Shown: positions 1-8,123 of the stretch, piece by piece
Numbering within the stretch: position 1 is the first letter of the stretch
Layout of the letters: every line of letters begins with the position of its first letter
Assembly: GCA_934256705.1 (NCBI GenBank)
Contig: CAKQPF010000005.1
Coordinates: 1 to 64,000, forward strand
DNA length: 64,000 nucleotides
Source of the DNA: an uncultured Prevotella sp.
GTDB lineage: Bacteria > Bacteroidota > Bacteroidia > Bacteroidales > Bacteroidaceae
Direction of reading: 5' to 3'
The notes under the pieces: model-generated
Told to the model about the DNA's origin: nothing
The model's database searches: none
The model's input: the letters and a program-made list of their open reading frames with translations, nothing else
Made by a program: the position numbers and the translations under genes

Positions 1-88
1 AACGTGTACTGGAAAATGAACCTTGCAGCTTTTCAGGCATAGTCCCACTACATCCTATAAGGTTGCGGATTTGAGGTATTTAATAAAA

Positions 89-115
89 TTGTTCCGTAAA
101 AATTTTACGGAACAA
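89..115. promoter_or_regulatory. Perfect 27-nt palindrome, candidate operator
   Basis: Two 13-nt arms (TTGTTCCGTAAAA and its exact reverse complement) flank a single central A. The palindrome ends 11 nt before the -7 box at 127-134, so it covers the place where the -33 element would sit. It lacks the following T-run of a typical terminator. Its position suggests a repressor site for the ATPase/TOPRIM pair that follows; this is inference, and a terminator for an upstream gene outside the window is the alternative. Confidence 0.55.
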
Positions 116-126
116 ATAAAAAGCAG

Positions 127-134
127 TATCTTTG
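127..134 (+). promoter_or_regulatory. Bacteroidota -7 promoter box (TATCTTTG)
   Basis: TATCTTTG matches the TAnnTTTG core of the Bacteroidota primary-sigma promoter. It lies 30 nt before the ATG at 165, leaving a leader of roughly 25 nt. The -33 region falls inside the palindrome at 89-115. Confidence 0.5.
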
Positions 135-164
135 TCGGCAAATAATTAACAAATAAATAATGTC

Positions 165-1271
165 ATGTTAACGAACTTTGCAGTAAAAAACTATAGAGGT
201 TTCCGCAATCGTATTGCATGGGACTTGTCTCATCCAAGCAATTACTCATTCAATGAAGGCGCTATCAGGGATGGTGTCGTGAAGAATGGTATAATCTACG
301 GACCTAATGGTGCAGGAAAATCAAACTTTGGGTTGGCAATATTCGATATAGCCAATCATCTCTCTCACAAGTGGAAAAAGCCAGATTATTACCTGAATTA
401 TGCCTGTGCTTGTTGCCGTATGGAACCTGTGGAATTCGAATATTCTTTTCTTTTTGACAATCATACCGTATTGTACAACTACAGTAAGGTGGCTTCCGAA
501 CTAAAAGGCGATATTGTCAGTGAACATCTGATTATCGATGGTAAAGTAGTTCTGCTGAAAAATGCTGATGTATTGAAGGTATCACAAGAGTTCGGTCTGT
601 CTGAAATCGCAGTCCAAAATCTAAAGGATAGTGCAAACAACATCTCCATTGTCAATTATCTCTTGGGAGCGGTTCCTCTTCCGAAAGATCATCCATTGTT
701 ACGACTTCGTGATTTCGTGGAGAATATGCTATTCTTCAGAAGTCTGGATTATCGTGAATTTATTGGTTTGAAAGAAGGTGGCAGCAATGTGGAAGAGTAT
801 ATTATCAAAAATAATCTCGCTAACGATTTCGCCTCTTATCTGAGGGATGTCAGCGGTCAAGAATACGAGTTTGCCCCAAATGCTCAAGGAGATACAACTC
901 TATTCTGTATGATGCAAGGTGAGAAAATTCCATTCCAAAGGGTTGCTTCTACAGGAACCAGAAATCTTGAGTTACAGTATTACTGGCTCAATGAAATGAA
1001 TAATGCTTCTCTTGTATTCATCGACGAGTTTGACGCTTTCTATCATCATGAGCTTTCTTATAAGATTTGCAAGCTTCTGTTTGATGGAAGCAATCAAGTG
1101 TTTGTGACTACTCATGATACATTCCTGTTGTCAAATGACTTGCTTCGTCCAGACTGTTTCTTTATCTTGAGAGACAATAATATTAGTGCAATTTGCGACT
1201 TGACGGACAAGGAACTTCGTTTTGGTCACAATCTGGAAAAATTATACAGAGGTGGAACATTCGGCTTATGA
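165..1271 (+). CDS. AAA family ATPase (RloA/OLD-like), probable defence protein
   Basis: A 368-residue ABC/SMC-type ATPase of the kind found in phage-defence operons. Walker A is GPNGAGKS at residues 46-53, preceded by the NYRGF motif typical of RecF/OLD-like N-termini. A Walker B (LVFIDEFD) lies at 283-290 and a TTHD switch histidine at about 315-318. There is no signal peptide, so it is cytosolic. Its stop overlaps the next gene's start as ATGA, which implies translational coupling and that the two products act together. ATPase plus TOPRIM-like partner resembles RloA/RloB and PARIS-type (AriA/AriB) arrangements; I cannot assign it to a named system from sequence alone. The ATPase call is firm and the defence role is inferred. 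Confidence 0.85.
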   Translation: MLTNFAVKNYRGFRNRIAWDLSHPSNYSFNEGAIRDGVVKNGIIYGPNGAGKSNFGLAIFDIANHLSHKWKKPDYYLNYACACCRMEPVEFEYSFLFDNHTVLYNYSKVASELKGDIVSEHLIIDGKVVLLKNADVLKVSQEFGLSEIAVQNLKDSANNISIVNYLLGAVPLPKDHPLLRLRDFVENMLFFRSLDYREFIGLKEGGSNVEEYIIKNNLANDFASYLRDVSGQEYEFAPNAQGDTTLFCMMQGEKIPFQRVASTGTRNLELQYYWLNEMNNASLVFIDEFDAFYHHELSYKICKLLFDGSNQVFVTTHDTFLLSNDLLRPDCFFILRDNNISAICDLTDKELRFGHNLEKLYRGGTFGL

Positions 1272-2044
1272 TTCTATTTGTATTTGAAGGTAGCGAAAGG
1301 GAGCCTCGTCTATACAGAACACTGGAGAGGCTTTATTTCCCAAAGAAGAATGACAATATCGTCTGTACCTATGGGAATAATATCTATGATCTTTATAACG
1401 AACTGCTAAAATATGGTGGTGGTGGAGACATAGTTTCAGTTATGCGGGAACGTCTTGATGAAAGAGGCGACGATTCGCTCAAAGGTATAAGAAGTTCTGA
1501 CATAGCTGAAATATTTCTCTTTTTCGACTATGATTTCCAAAACTCCCAACTGTCGCTAAAGGAAATCAATCAGAGAGTGGAAAAAATGTTGGCATTGTTC
1601 TCTGACGAAACGGAGAATGGCAAACTATATATCAATTATCCTATGATAGAATCCATTCGTTATACCAAAGAACTTCCAGATTCTGATTACGTCCACTATA
1701 TCGTTAGCCGTAACGAGTGTAACGACTTCAAGCGGATAGCGCGCAATTTCTCAGCTTATAACAGTCTCGATCATATTCTTTTCAAAGATGATGAAACACC
1801 GACCAAAGAAAAATACATCAAAGTAAAGGATAATTGGCTTTATCTGGAACAGATGAATGTATGTAAAGCAAATCGACTGGTAAATGGATTGAATTCTATA
1901 CCAAACGAGAAAGAAAAAATCAATCAACGGATTATTTTCCAATGCCAGATACAAAAATATGTGGAAACGAATGAAAGTGTTGCTGTTTTAAACTCATTTC
2001 CAATATTTATCTATGAATACTTTAAGGCTGGTTCTATGAATTAG
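1268..2044 (+). CDS. RloB/TOPRIM-like partner of the upstream ATPase
   Basis: A 258-residue protein. I chose the ATG at 1268 because it forms the ATGA overlap with the ATPase stop and places the first beta strand at the N-terminus; a longer reading from 1193 would lie inside the ATPase gene. The N-terminus (ILFVFEGSEREPRLY) has the glutamate of a TOPRIM fold at E7, and FLFFDYDF carries the D87-x-D89 pair expected of its metal site. This layout matches RloB-like and DUF4435-like nucleases, known as effectors paired with AAA ATPases. The role is therefore a likely nuclease effector of a two-gene defence module. Family assignment is by motif only; full-length similarity was not testable here. 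Confidence 0.6.
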   Translation: MILFVFEGSEREPRLYRTLERLYFPKKNDNIVCTYGNNIYDLYNELLKYGGGGDIVSVMRERLDERGDDSLKGIRSSDIAEIFLFFDYDFQNSQLSLKEINQRVEKMLALFSDETENGKLYINYPMIESIRYTKELPDSDYVHYIVSRNECNDFKRIARNFSAYNSLDHILFKDDETPTKEKYIKVKDNWLYLEQMNVCKANRLVNGLNSIPNEKEKINQRIIFQCQIQKYVETNESVAVLNSFPIFIYEYFKAGSMN

Positions 2045-2567
2045 CTTTGTTATATTTCGAGGCTATTTTCGAGGTCAAAGTATAAGTTAGCGAAGGAGGT
2101 TATGCGGTGCATAACGACCGAACGAACTTGCGCTTTGAGCCGAAAAAAGTCCGAAAGATAACGAAACGTCATTCTTCAAATTATGACTTATATAACGGTG
2201 GCAATTTATAGAACCACCCAGAAATAAAGAATGTTCTTCATACGATTGATGTGTTCAGCCGAGATGTCGTTGGTATGAAGAATCTTATTCTTGCGATAAA
2301 TCAGCCCGACAACATGAGCCAGTCATTATCCAAATAATTGGTTTGATGAAGTGAGTTATTGTAAGACAGACGAGTGCAGTGAGGTGAAATAACGGACAAA
2401 AAGTCAACAAAGCAACTACTACAGCAATCCGAAAGAAACTTTTTTTCGCTTTCCATTACAAGTCGAAAGTCTCAGAAATGTTTGATTTTCTTGCTTATAC
2501 GAGTCTTTCTTCATAATAAAATGCAAATATGAACTAATGTGAACTTGTATTATTGACATAAATTATG
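2045..2567. other. Gene-free stretch, possible decayed mobile-element DNA
   Basis: About 520 nt without an intact gene. It holds a short perfect hairpin (GTTATGC, loop GGT, GCATAAC) at 2099-2115 and an open frame that reads as coding-like peptide from 2086 to 2337 but is broken by a TAG at 2209-2211. This looks like remnant coding sequence next to the defence pair and fits the edge of an acquired segment, but I cannot name the parent gene. Confidence 0.3.
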
Positions 2568-2576
2568 TAACTTTGC
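2568..2576 (+). promoter_or_regulatory. Bacteroidota -7 promoter box (TAACTTTGC)
   Basis: TAACTTTGC is an exact match to TAnnTTTGC, with a TTG at 2545-2547 spaced 20 nt upstream as a -33 element. It lies 40 nt before the first fimbrillin gene and is the only strong promoter seen before the long same-strand run to 13495, so it may drive all or much of it. Confidence 0.7.
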
Positions 2577-2615
2577 ACGTAATTTACTCTGTAGTTAGTG
2601 TAATACTCTGAATTT

Positions 2616-3533
2616 ATGCAATTTTTCAAAACCCATTATATAATAGCCGGCTGCATGTTTTTGCTGGCTTGCTCATCAGGAGAAGAAGAACTGAAACCTG
2701 ATACTCCTAACCCATCTCTCCCTGAAGTGCCTGATGCCAAACTGCCAATAAGCATCAGCACTACGATAACACGTGCTACGGAAACGGCATTCGAGAGCGG
2801 CGACCAGATAGGACTCTTTGTGGTCAATCGCAGTGCTGACGGTTCATCACAGCCTCTATTGACTACCGGCAATCATGTCGATAACATGCTTTTCACATAC
2901 TCAGATGTGTGGACTCCTGCCACTCCTATATATTGGAGTAGTGAGAATGTTCACTCTGATTTCTATCTCTATTATCCATATCAGAAGTCGCTGGCAAGTG
3001 TTTCCGCGATGATTTTTGAATTGAAAGCCAATCAAAGCAAGGCAGAAGATTATAGGGCTGGTGACCTCCTCGTGGGGTCTTCGCTCAATGTAGCCCCGAC
3101 AAAGGATGCAGTCAATATCTTGGCAAATCATGCCATGAGCCAAGTGGCAATAGTATTGAAGCCCGGAACGGGATTTACGGAGGCTTCACTTGCGGCTTCG
3201 AAAGTGGCAGTGAGACTGAATGGACTGAGAACCTTGTCAACCATCGATCTGGCTTCTTCCGCAGTCACGCCGATAGGACCTGCCACTACGGTGATTCCTT
3301 ACAAGGATGGAGAAGTGTATCGTGCCTTTGTCGTGCCGCAGGAGGTGTCACAAAGCGACCTGATAACCGTCGATGTGGATGGCAGCGAATACAATCTCAC
3401 CAAAGCACTAACCTTTGTCAGTGGCAAGAGATACACGTTTACTGTCACGGTCTCCAAGTCAAGCAGTGGTATAAACGTTTCCATTGGCTCTTGGACTGAC
3501 GATGGAGTGGACTATGGTGGCACGGCAAATTGA
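2616..3533 (+). CDS. Fimbrillin family surface lipoprotein
   Basis: A 305-residue lipoprotein. The N-terminus has a short hydrophobic segment ending in the lipobox LLAC (Cys19), and the mature start CSSGEEE is acidic, resembling the surface-export signal of Bacteroidota lipoproteins. The body has the fimbrillin-like (Mfa-like) hallmarks: RATETAFESGDQIGLFV near residue 50, an aromatic YLYYPYQ stretch around 115, a FVVPQ motif in the second half, and a C-terminal GSWTDDG. Fimbrillin-like proteins polymerise into pili or sit on the outer membrane. It opens the accessory run and is followed 33 nt later by a second fimbrillin module. Pilus subunit versus stand-alone adhesin cannot be decided. Confidence 0.85.
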   Translation: MQFFKTHYIIAGCMFLLACSSGEEELKPDTPNPSLPEVPDAKLPISISTTITRATETAFESGDQIGLFVVNRSADGSSQPLLTTGNHVDNMLFTYSDVWTPATPIYWSSENVHSDFYLYYPYQKSLASVSAMIFELKANQSKAEDYRAGDLLVGSSLNVAPTKDAVNILANHAMSQVAIVLKPGTGFTEASLAASKVAVRLNGLRTLSTIDLASSAVTPIGPATTVIPYKDGEVYRAFVVPQEVSQSDLITVDVDGSEYNLTKALTFVSGKRYTFTVTVSKSSSGINVSIGSWTDDGVDYGGTAN

Positions 3534-3566
3534 TAAACGGATTCTTCAAATTATCCAGACAGGATT

Positions 3567-3866
3567 ATGAACAAGAAATACATCAAGACATTTTTATATC
3601 CTATAGCATTGATCTGTAGCCTGATGATTGCAGGCTGCGCTGACGGTCTGTTTGACGAGAGCAACGGACAACAGGGCAGTGACCGCATCGAACTCTCTTG
3701 CGACATAGACCAGTTGCCTGTGACTCGTGTCAACGACAACGGCTTCTGCGACGGTGACTATATGGGTGTCTATATCGTCGATTATAAAGGTGGTACACCT
3801 GGAACGCTGCAAGTGCGTGGCAACAGAGGCGACAATGTGCGCTATACATTTGACGAGGCGAATTAA
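3567..3866 (+). CDS. N-terminal fragment of fimbrillin-LRR-M64 protein, cut by in-frame TAA
   Basis: A 99-codon open frame with a lipoprotein signal (lipobox IAGC, Cys24) and the first part of a fimbrillin-like domain (PVTRVNDNGFCDGDYMGVY). It stops at TAA 3864-3866. The reading frame continues after that stop without any shift as KWEPAYDVYWKDKHTHID and runs into the 1059-residue frame that follows. The natural protein is therefore one gene from 3567 to 7100, and this fragment is its first 8 percent. A single-base change (for example TCA to TAA) or a sequencing error would explain it. Alone, the fragment would be a truncated and probably non-functional lipoprotein. Confidence 0.75.
   Translation: MNKKYIKTFLYPIALICSLMIAGCADGLFDESNGQQGSDRIELSCDIDQLPVTRVNDNGFCDGDYMGVYIVDYKGGTPGTLQVRGNRGDNVRYTFDEAN
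3864..3866 (+). other. In-frame TAA splitting the giant lipoprotein gene
   Basis: This stop is the only interruption in a frame that is otherwise open from 3567 to 7100 (about 1177 codons). The codons immediately after it continue a recognisable fimbrillin-like domain, so no frameshift is involved. Possible causes are a recent nonsense mutation, phase or strain polymorphism, assembly error, or readthrough. Confidence 0.85.
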
Positions 3867-3920
3867 AAATGGGAACCAGCTTACGATGTCTATTGGAAAG
3901 ACAAACACACACATATCGAC

Positions 3921-6900
3921 GTGTATGGATATTATCCATTTGCAAGTCCGGAAAGCATTGACGACTATCAGTTTGAGGTTCAGCGTGACCAGAACCGTCC
4001 GTCAGAGAATGGTACAATAGGTGGATATGAGGCAAGCGACTTCCTTTGGGGAAGGCTTACAGACATTGCGCCTACTTCCAAGACTATTCCTCTGTTGCTA
4101 AAGCATAGAATGTCAAATGCTTGCGTCACTTTGGTTCAAGGCGATGGCTTTGCCGAAGGCGAATGGGCAAGCACGGAGAAGAGTGTCCTTACTGCCAATG
4201 TGATACGAAAGGCGAGCATAAATCTTGCTGACGGATCAGTGAAAGCGGCAGGAGAGGTGGAGCAGACTGCCACTATCCCTTCACAAACTGGCGACGAATG
4301 GCGCACCATCGTTGTGCCACAGACGGTAAGTGCGGGAACTACGCTTTTCAGCATCACCATAGGAGGCTTGCCATATAAGTTTACGAAGGGCGAGGACTTG
4401 ACCTATGTGGCTGGCAAGATGATGAAGTTCGGCATTAGAGTGGACAAGAAAGCCGCAGCCGGACAATACAAGCTGACGCTCATCAGCGAGAGTATCACGC
4501 CGTGGGAGAACGACCTCGTCAGCCATGATGCCACGGCAAAGGAGTATGTAATCATCCATTCCACTCCAGGCGGTCTCAAGAAAGCCATAATCGAAGCCAA
4601 CAAAGACTACACAAAGATAAAGAATCTGAAGATTACAGGCAAGATAGATGCCCGTGATTTCTATTTCATGAGAGACTCCATGTCGCGCCTTTCCGCTTTG
4701 AATATGAAGAATGTGCGCATCAAGGGTTGGGGAAGAGCGGTGATAGAACGCTTTGAAAACGAGGACGACCAGATACCTGCCGATGCATTCCATCTGGAAT
4801 CTCAAGGCACAGGAAGCAGAACTCTGACCAGCTTGGTTCTTCCTGATACACTGAGATCTATTGCTTCAAATGCCTTTTATGGTTGTACGTATCTTTCAGG
4901 TTCATTGGTGATTCCGGAAGGAGTTGTGGAAATCCAAAGAGGTGCATTCCATGATTGTAATGGACTAAATGGTACTTTGACACTTCCTTCCACGCTTCGT
5001 AAACTTGGAAATTTAGGACCTGATGATACACAAGATGAAATGGCTGACTATTTTTTGGGTGTATTTCAGGGATGTCCTAATCTCACAGGAAATCTTGTCT
5101 TGCCAGAGAATCTCGAATTGATAAGGGGATATTGTTTTCAAGGCTGTAAAGGTTTCTATGGAGAATTGAGACTTCCAGAGAAATTGAAAAGAATAGGTAA
5201 ATGCGCTTTTAGCGGATGCTCTGGACTTACAGGTTCTCTTACCATTCCGCACGGTCTCACAGCATTGCCGTCTGAAAGTTTCAAAGAATGCGCATTCGAT
5301 GGAACTCTCACCCTCCACGATGGTCTAATGAATATTGGTAATGATGCATTTGCCGACTGTCATTTCAAGGGCGAACTTCATTTGCCAAAGCATCTACAGA
5401 CCATAGCCTATAATGCGTTCCGTGGTAATGATTTTTCCAGCAATCTGGTGTTGCCTTCCACAGTCACTCATATTGGCGACAATGCCTTTGAAAACAACTG
5501 GCGACTGACAGGTGTTCTCGAAATTCCAGAAGAAGTGGAGAGCATCGGACGGAGGGCTTTCGCCAATTGCAGAATGCTGGAGGGAATATTGTTCAGTGAA
5601 ACGGTAGAGACAATTCATCGTGAAGCCTTCAGCGGATGCTACGGTATCGGGTCCATTGTGTGTGAAGGTACTATGCCGGCATACATAGAAGACAACGTGT
5701 TTGAAGGCGTGCCGAAGGACAATTTCACGCTTGAGGTGCCTGAGAATGCTGTTCAGCATTACCAGACATCAAATGGTTGGCGTGACTTCAAGCGAATCGC
5801 TGCGCATCATGAACTGGTGTGTCGCCCTTCTGTGGCTTGCGCTCTCAATACGCAGCACAAGCAGACTCTTGTGGTAAATGCAGAAGGAGAATGGGATATA
5901 GAGAGCAAACCAGGCTGGTGTGAGGTCTATCCGGACCATGGGAAAGGCAAGACCGAGGTCACTCTGACCATCAAGGCTTTGCTAGAAGGCTTTGACGACC
6001 GTAAGGGAAAGGTGGTATTCCATCTCAAGAACAAGGACTATACGCATGTATGTAATGTCAGCCAGTCCAACTATGAATATGGTGAAGACCAATGGATTAC
6101 GTTGCAGAAAGCGAAGAAAGGCAACAATGGCGGCATAAACATCGTCTTGCTCGGAGATGGCTTTAATGCAAGTGACATTGCCAGTGGCGATTACCTCAGG
6201 TATATTAAAGAAGAGGTTGAGTATTTCTTTGGCATAGAGCCTTACAGGACTTATCGCGATTATTTCAATGTCTATGCAGCGTTTCCGCTCTCTACAGAGT
6301 CCGGTGTTGGCACGGTGAACACGATACGTTACAATCGTTTCAACACCACATTCACCGGTGGAGTAGGGCTTAGAGCCGACTATGATGCGATATTCGACTA
6401 TGCTTTGGGCGCACCGACAGTAAACAAAGACAACCTCAACCAGACTCTGGTCATAGTTGTGCCGAACTGTACTGACTACGGTGGCATCTGCCAGATGTGG
6501 GAAAGCGGCGCGGCAATAGCGTTCTGCCCGCTGAGCACTTATGGTTATCCTCTCGATACGCGTGGAGTAGTGCAGCATGAAGCAGGCGGACATGGTTTCG
6601 GCAAACTCGGTGACGAGTATATCTATCACAATGCTTTCATTGATGCTTGCGGTTGCACTTGCTGTCCTCACGCAGATGATTTGAGGTATTATCTCTCCTT
6701 GGGCTGGTATGAGAATCTGTCTTTGACCAGCAAGAGGCACAATGTAGGGTGGAGTCATCTCATTCTCGATGACCGTTACAGCGACATAGTGGATATCTAT
6801 GAAGGCGGCTTTATGCATAGTCGTGGAGTGTTCAGATCGGAGCAGAACTCCTGCATGAACAATGATATTCCTTACTACAGCACGATAAGCCGTGAGAGTA

Positions 6901-7100
6901 TAGTAAAGCGAATAAAGCGTTATGCTGGTGAGTCTTACTCGTATGAGGACTTCGTAGAGCATGACAATCGCGATGCCGGCACCGTGACAAGAAGCGTGGA
7001 CGTGAATGACAAGCGCACTGCCCACACTCATCAGCACGCACCTGTCATCCATAAGGGTGACCCTCTGAAGGGTGTGAAGGCGAAATCCAAGCGCCGTTAG
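3921..7100 (+). CDS. Fimbrillin - BspA-type LRR - BACON - M64 metallopeptidase (main part of split gene)
   Basis: A 1059-residue open frame in the same frame as the fragment ending at 3866; the GTG at 3921 is only the first possible start after the stop, and true coding sequence reaches back to 3867. Domains in order: rest of a fimbrillin-like domain (to about residue 200, with VVPQT and an ITPWEND end), a linker, BspA/LRR_5-type leucine-rich repeats (about 290-625), a BACON-like carbohydrate/mucin-binding module (about 630-720), and an M64 (IgA peptidase-like) zinc peptidase (about 725-1010). The zinc motif HEAGGHGFGKLGDEY starts at H886. The tail is basic (KAKSKRR). This would be a cell-surface protease with adhesion modules. 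Cleavage target (immunoglobulin, mucin or other) is unknown. If the stop at 3864 is real, the export signal is lost and the protein may be inactive. Confidence 0.8.
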   Translation: MYGYYPFASPESIDDYQFEVQRDQNRPSENGTIGGYEASDFLWGRLTDIAPTSKTIPLLLKHRMSNACVTLVQGDGFAEGEWASTEKSVLTANVIRKASINLADGSVKAAGEVEQTATIPSQTGDEWRTIVVPQTVSAGTTLFSITIGGLPYKFTKGEDLTYVAGKMMKFGIRVDKKAAAGQYKLTLISESITPWENDLVSHDATAKEYVIIHSTPGGLKKAIIEANKDYTKIKNLKITGKIDARDFYFMRDSMSRLSALNMKNVRIKGWGRAVIERFENEDDQIPADAFHLESQGTGSRTLTSLVLPDTLRSIASNAFYGCTYLSGSLVIPEGVVEIQRGAFHDCNGLNGTLTLPSTLRKLGNLGPDDTQDEMADYFLGVFQGCPNLTGNLVLPENLELIRGYCFQGCKGFYGELRLPEKLKRIGKCAFSGCSGLTGSLTIPHGLTALPSESFKECAFDGTLTLHDGLMNIGNDAFADCHFKGELHLPKHLQTIAYNAFRGNDFSSNLVLPSTVTHIGDNAFENNWRLTGVLEIPEEVESIGRRAFANCRMLEGILFSETVETIHREAFSGCYGIGSIVCEGTMPAYIEDNVFEGVPKDNFTLEVPENAVQHYQTSNGWRDFKRIAAHHELVCRPSVACALNTQHKQTLVVNAEGEWDIESKPGWCEVYPDHGKGKTEVTLTIKALLEGFDDRKGKVVFHLKNKDYTHVCNVSQSNYEYGEDQWITLQKAKKGNNGGINIVLLGDGFNASDIASGDYLRYIKEEVEYFFGIEPYRTYRDYFNVYAAFPLSTESGVGTVNTIRYNRFNTTFTGGVGLRADYDAIFDYALGAPTVNKDNLNQTLVIVVPNCTDYGGICQMWESGAAIAFCPLSTYGYPLDTRGVVQHEAGGHGFGKLGDEYIYHNAFIDACGCTCCPHADDLRYYLSLGWYENLSLTSKRHNVGWSHLILDDRYSDIVDIYEGGFMHSRGVFRSEQNSCMNNDIPYYSTISRESIVKRIKRYAGESYSYEDFVEHDNRDAGTVTRSVDVNDKRTAHTHQHAPVIHKGDPLKGVKAKSKRR

Positions 7101-7181
7101 CACGCGAGCGACCACTCGTCTGTTTTTAATTTAAGGTATAAAACCTACAGAATTAAGGTGTAAAACCCACTGAATAGAAGC

Positions 7182-8069
7182 ATGAATAAACTCATAATAA
7201 GAAGCGTTCTCTTTGCTTTTGCCTTGTCATTGCTGGCATCTTGCGGTGATGAAGCGGAGCCACAATATAAGGATGCGAAATCCACGCCAATGACATTCCG
7301 GGTGATTCATCCTGCCAAGACCCGAGCTACATCGACAGATTTCGAGTCTGGCGATCGTATCGGACTATACGTGTCTGCTGCGGACAAGCCTCTGGAGATT
7401 GGCGGAAACCTTGTCAATAACGAGGTTCTTGCCTTTGATGGCAGCACATGGTCTGCCGACCACTTCCTCTTTTGGGACGAAGGTTCATATAATGCGTTTG
7501 CCTATTATCCTTATATCAAGGAGGTAAGCAGCATCGAAGACCAGCCTTTCAGCGTGGCGTTAGACCAAAGCAGCAGAAAGACTGCATCCGAATTGGGTGG
7601 CTATGAGGCAAGCGACCTGCTCTTTGCCACTGCAAAGAACGTCAAGGCCTCAGATTCTCCTGTCAGCCAGAACTTCAGGCACATCATGAGCAAACTTACC
7701 ATTCGCCTGATAAAAGGAGAGGATTTCGACGGCGAAATGCCGAAGACGGCAGTGGTATATGTTCACAGTACTGTCCCTACTGCCACTATAGACCTCCAGG
7801 CAGGTATTGTAACCCGTGAAGTGAAGGGAGTCCGTAAGACTATCATAGCGCATCAGGACGAAGATGATACGTATTCCGCCATCATCGTGCCGCAGCGAAT
7901 AGACAATAGGATGCCACTCGTTGAGGTGGAGATGAAAGGCGTAAGCTATTTCTTTGAGAGCAAGTTCCATTTCAAGCTGGGCATGGAGCATCTGGTAAAT
8001 CTCATCATATCCGACAATCCTGACAAGGTCAAGATAAATATCGGAGGTGAGAAAGTAAATTGGGACTAA
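7182..8069 (+). CDS. Fimbrillin family lipoprotein
   Basis: A 295-residue lipoprotein with lipobox LASC (Cys21) followed by acidic GDEAEP, consistent with outer-membrane surface display. Fimbrillin-like features are KTRATSTDFESGDRIGLYV near residue 50, FAYYPYI around 110, GGYEASDLLFA around 145 and IIVPQRID near 230. The GGYEASD(F/L)L motif is shared with the protease gene upstream (GGYEASDFLWG), so the two modules are close relatives, probably by duplication within the locus. It sits 81 nt after the protease gene and 54 nt before the next gene. Confidence 0.82.
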   Translation: MNKLIIRSVLFAFALSLLASCGDEAEPQYKDAKSTPMTFRVIHPAKTRATSTDFESGDRIGLYVSAADKPLEIGGNLVNNEVLAFDGSTWSADHFLFWDEGSYNAFAYYPYIKEVSSIEDQPFSVALDQSSRKTASELGGYEASDLLFATAKNVKASDSPVSQNFRHIMSKLTIRLIKGEDFDGEMPKTAVVYVHSTVPTATIDLQAGIVTREVKGVRKTIIAHQDEDDTYSAIIVPQRIDNRMPLVEVEMKGVSYFFESKFHFKLGMEHLVNLIISDNPDKVKINIGGEKVNWD

Positions 8070-8123
8070 GAAAGTCTGGCGACATTAAAAAAACAACTTG
8101 GTGGTCATTATCACTGACAGAAA

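Noticed and set aside
1..88. Tail of an upstream gene (frame 1 ends TAG at 40-42; frame 3 ends TGA at 72-74)
   Set aside because: Both tails are too short to recognise and the choice of frame is arbitrary.
5982..7115. 377-codon minus-strand frame opposite the M64 domain
   Set aside because: It mirrors the protease gene, lacks recognisable domains and has the shadow-type residue composition; the plus-strand frame has clear protein motifs.
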